The position numbers and the translations under genes were made by a program. Shown here in pieces: positions 63,325 through 64,000 of a stretch of DNA of 64,000 bases. The stretch covers positions 1 through 64,000 of the forward strand of contig CAUJDD010000079.1 of NCBI GenBank assembly GCA_963169295.1. Reading direction: 5' to 3'. The DNA comes from UBA4416 sp020846025 (GTDB taxonomy: Bacteria > Bacteroidota > Bacteroidia > B-17B0 > Aurantibacillaceae). Position 1 is the first letter of the stretch, and each line of letters begins with the position of its first letter. The notes beneath the pieces were generated by a model. That model saw only the letters and a program-made list of their open reading frames with translations. It ran no database searches and was not told the origin of the DNA.

Positions 63325-64000
63325 TTAGTCACCATCTAATAAATTTCCTAAGCCACCTAAAATACTTCCTTCTTCTTTACGACTACCAGTGCCATAAGAT
63401 AAAATTCTACCAGCTAATCGACTAATAGGTAAAGTTTGAATCCACACTTTTCCTGGCCCTCTTAACACTGCATAGAAAATTCCTTCGCCACCAAAAATCG
63501 TATTTTTAATTCCGCCTACAAATTGTATATCGTATTGCACGTTAGCTGTAAAAGCTACAATACAACCAGTATCTATTTTTAAAATTTCGCCAGCTTGTAA
63601 ATCCTTTTCAATTACATGACCTCCACTATGCACAAAGGCTAAACCATCGCCTTCTAACTTTTGCATAATAAAGCCCTCGCCACCAAATAAGCCTGTACCC
63701 AATTTCTTTTGAAACTCAATACCTACCGAAACGCCTTTGGCAGCACACAAAAAAGAATCTTTTTGGCAAATAATTTTATTACCTAATTGTTGCAAATTCA
63801 TAGGAATAATTTTACCAGAGTAAGGCGCTGCAAAGGTTACTTGCCTTTTGCCTTGCCCCACATTGGTGTAAATGGTCATAAATAAATTTTCGCCAGTAAG
63901 TAAGCGTTTACCTGCTGTAAATAATTTATTCATAAACCCTTTATGATTGCCATCGCCAAACATGGTTTCCATTTGCACGCCATCAGTCATCATCATAAAA
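63325..64000 (-). CDS. TIGR00266/AIM24 family protein (partial, cut by window end)
   Basis: At least 225 codons lie in the window; the front is beyond 64000. The Met at 63996 is not a real start because relatives continue upstream with a Gly/Asp-rich, strand-rich segment. The beta-helix-like fold has Gly-Gly pairs every ~20 residues (FGGEGFIMQKLEGDGLAFVHSGGHVIE in parts; IFGGEGIFYAVLRGPGKVWIQTLP). It ends with a Gly/Ser-rich tail GSILGGLGNLLDGD. The family has homologues in archaea, bacteria and mitochondria, but its biochemical role is not known. Followed by the hairpin at 63279-63320 and then parE. Confidence 0.88.
   Translation of the reverse strand, partial: FMMMTDGVQMETMFGDGNHKGFMNKLFTAGKRLLTGENLFMTIYTNVGQGKRQVTFAAPYSGKIIPMNLQQLGNKIICQKDSFLCAAKGVSVGIEFQKKLGTGLFGGEGFIMQKLEGDGLAFVHSGGHVIEKDLQAGEILKIDTGCIVAFTANVQYDIQFVGGIKNTIFGGEGIFYAVLRGPGKVWIQTLPISRLAGRILSYGTGSRKEEGSILGGLGNLLDGD

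Overview
The window is a low-GC (roughly one third G+C by eye) chromosomal segment from a member of the Bacteroidota. The evidence is consistent throughout. There are five large secreted proteins ending in type IX secretion (T9SS) sorting domains, a fused SecDF, and Bacteroidota-type promoters (TAnnTTTG at -7, sometimes with TTTG at -33). Several Bacteroidota-typical families occur (DUF4290, DUF4476, 2TM, SprB and CHU_C domains), and MurA carries Asp in place of the fosfomycin-binding Cys. I cannot place it below phylum with confidence. No rRNA, tRNA, CRISPR array, intact insertion sequence or prophage was seen.

Layout. 1-2450 is the accessory part. It holds REP-like palindromic repeats, two 3' stubs of lost genes, a secreted TPR-like protein, and a 5'-truncated RHS 'tip' with an unknown C-terminal domain. 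The RHS fragment abuts the secDF terminator. 2457-12722 carries secDF, an FG-GAP secreted protein, a trans-sulfuration enzyme, tyrS with a small overlapping partner, and mtaB. 12935-18504 has a 1303-residue beta-propeller-like T9SS protein and a three-gene membrane/winged-helix/2TM operon. 18640-23325 holds glutamate dehydrogenase, cdsA, a 115-residue unknown gene between two similar hairpins, an M43 metalloprotease and a lipoprotein. 23370-33406 holds a LuxE-like adenylating enzyme, an alkyltransferase-like protein, a flippase, an MBL hydrolase, proline dehydrogenase, a CBS protein, nadK, eno and an acyl-CoA dehydrogenase. 33478-47658 holds two giant repeat-rich T9SS proteins separated by PhoH-like, saccharopine-dehydrogenase-like, DUF4476, DUF423 and polytopic membrane proteins. 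47671-57359 is a long run of closely spaced plus-strand genes: sterol desaturase, YihY, GNAT, DUF4290, murA, a TlpA-like lipoprotein, two OmpA-like paralogues, grpE and dnaJ. 57361-64000 reads leftward: bioA, parC-like, parE-like and a TIGR00266/AIM24 gene cut by the window end.

How the parts fit. Most genes are housekeeping: envelope biogenesis (SecDF, CdsA, MurA, OmpA-like, TlpA-like, flippase), translation and tRNA modification (TyrS, MtaB), chaperones (GrpE, DnaJ), chromosome decatenation (ParE/ParC) and amino-acid or acyl catabolism (GDH, ProDH, acyl-CoA dehydrogenase). SecDF sits among cargo genes that need Sec export before T9SS secretion. The most unusual points are the RHS/REP graveyard at the left edge, promoter motifs lying only 3-8 bases before start codons (predicted leaderless mRNAs), the twin hairpins around the 115-residue gene with one abutting the cdsA start codon, the TlpA plus cysteine-free thioredoxin-like/OmpA cluster, and a 636-bp three-domain duplication in the large type B T9SS protein. 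I did not find a clearly new multigene system. The RHS/TPR pair and the Trx-like/OmpA pair are the best candidates.
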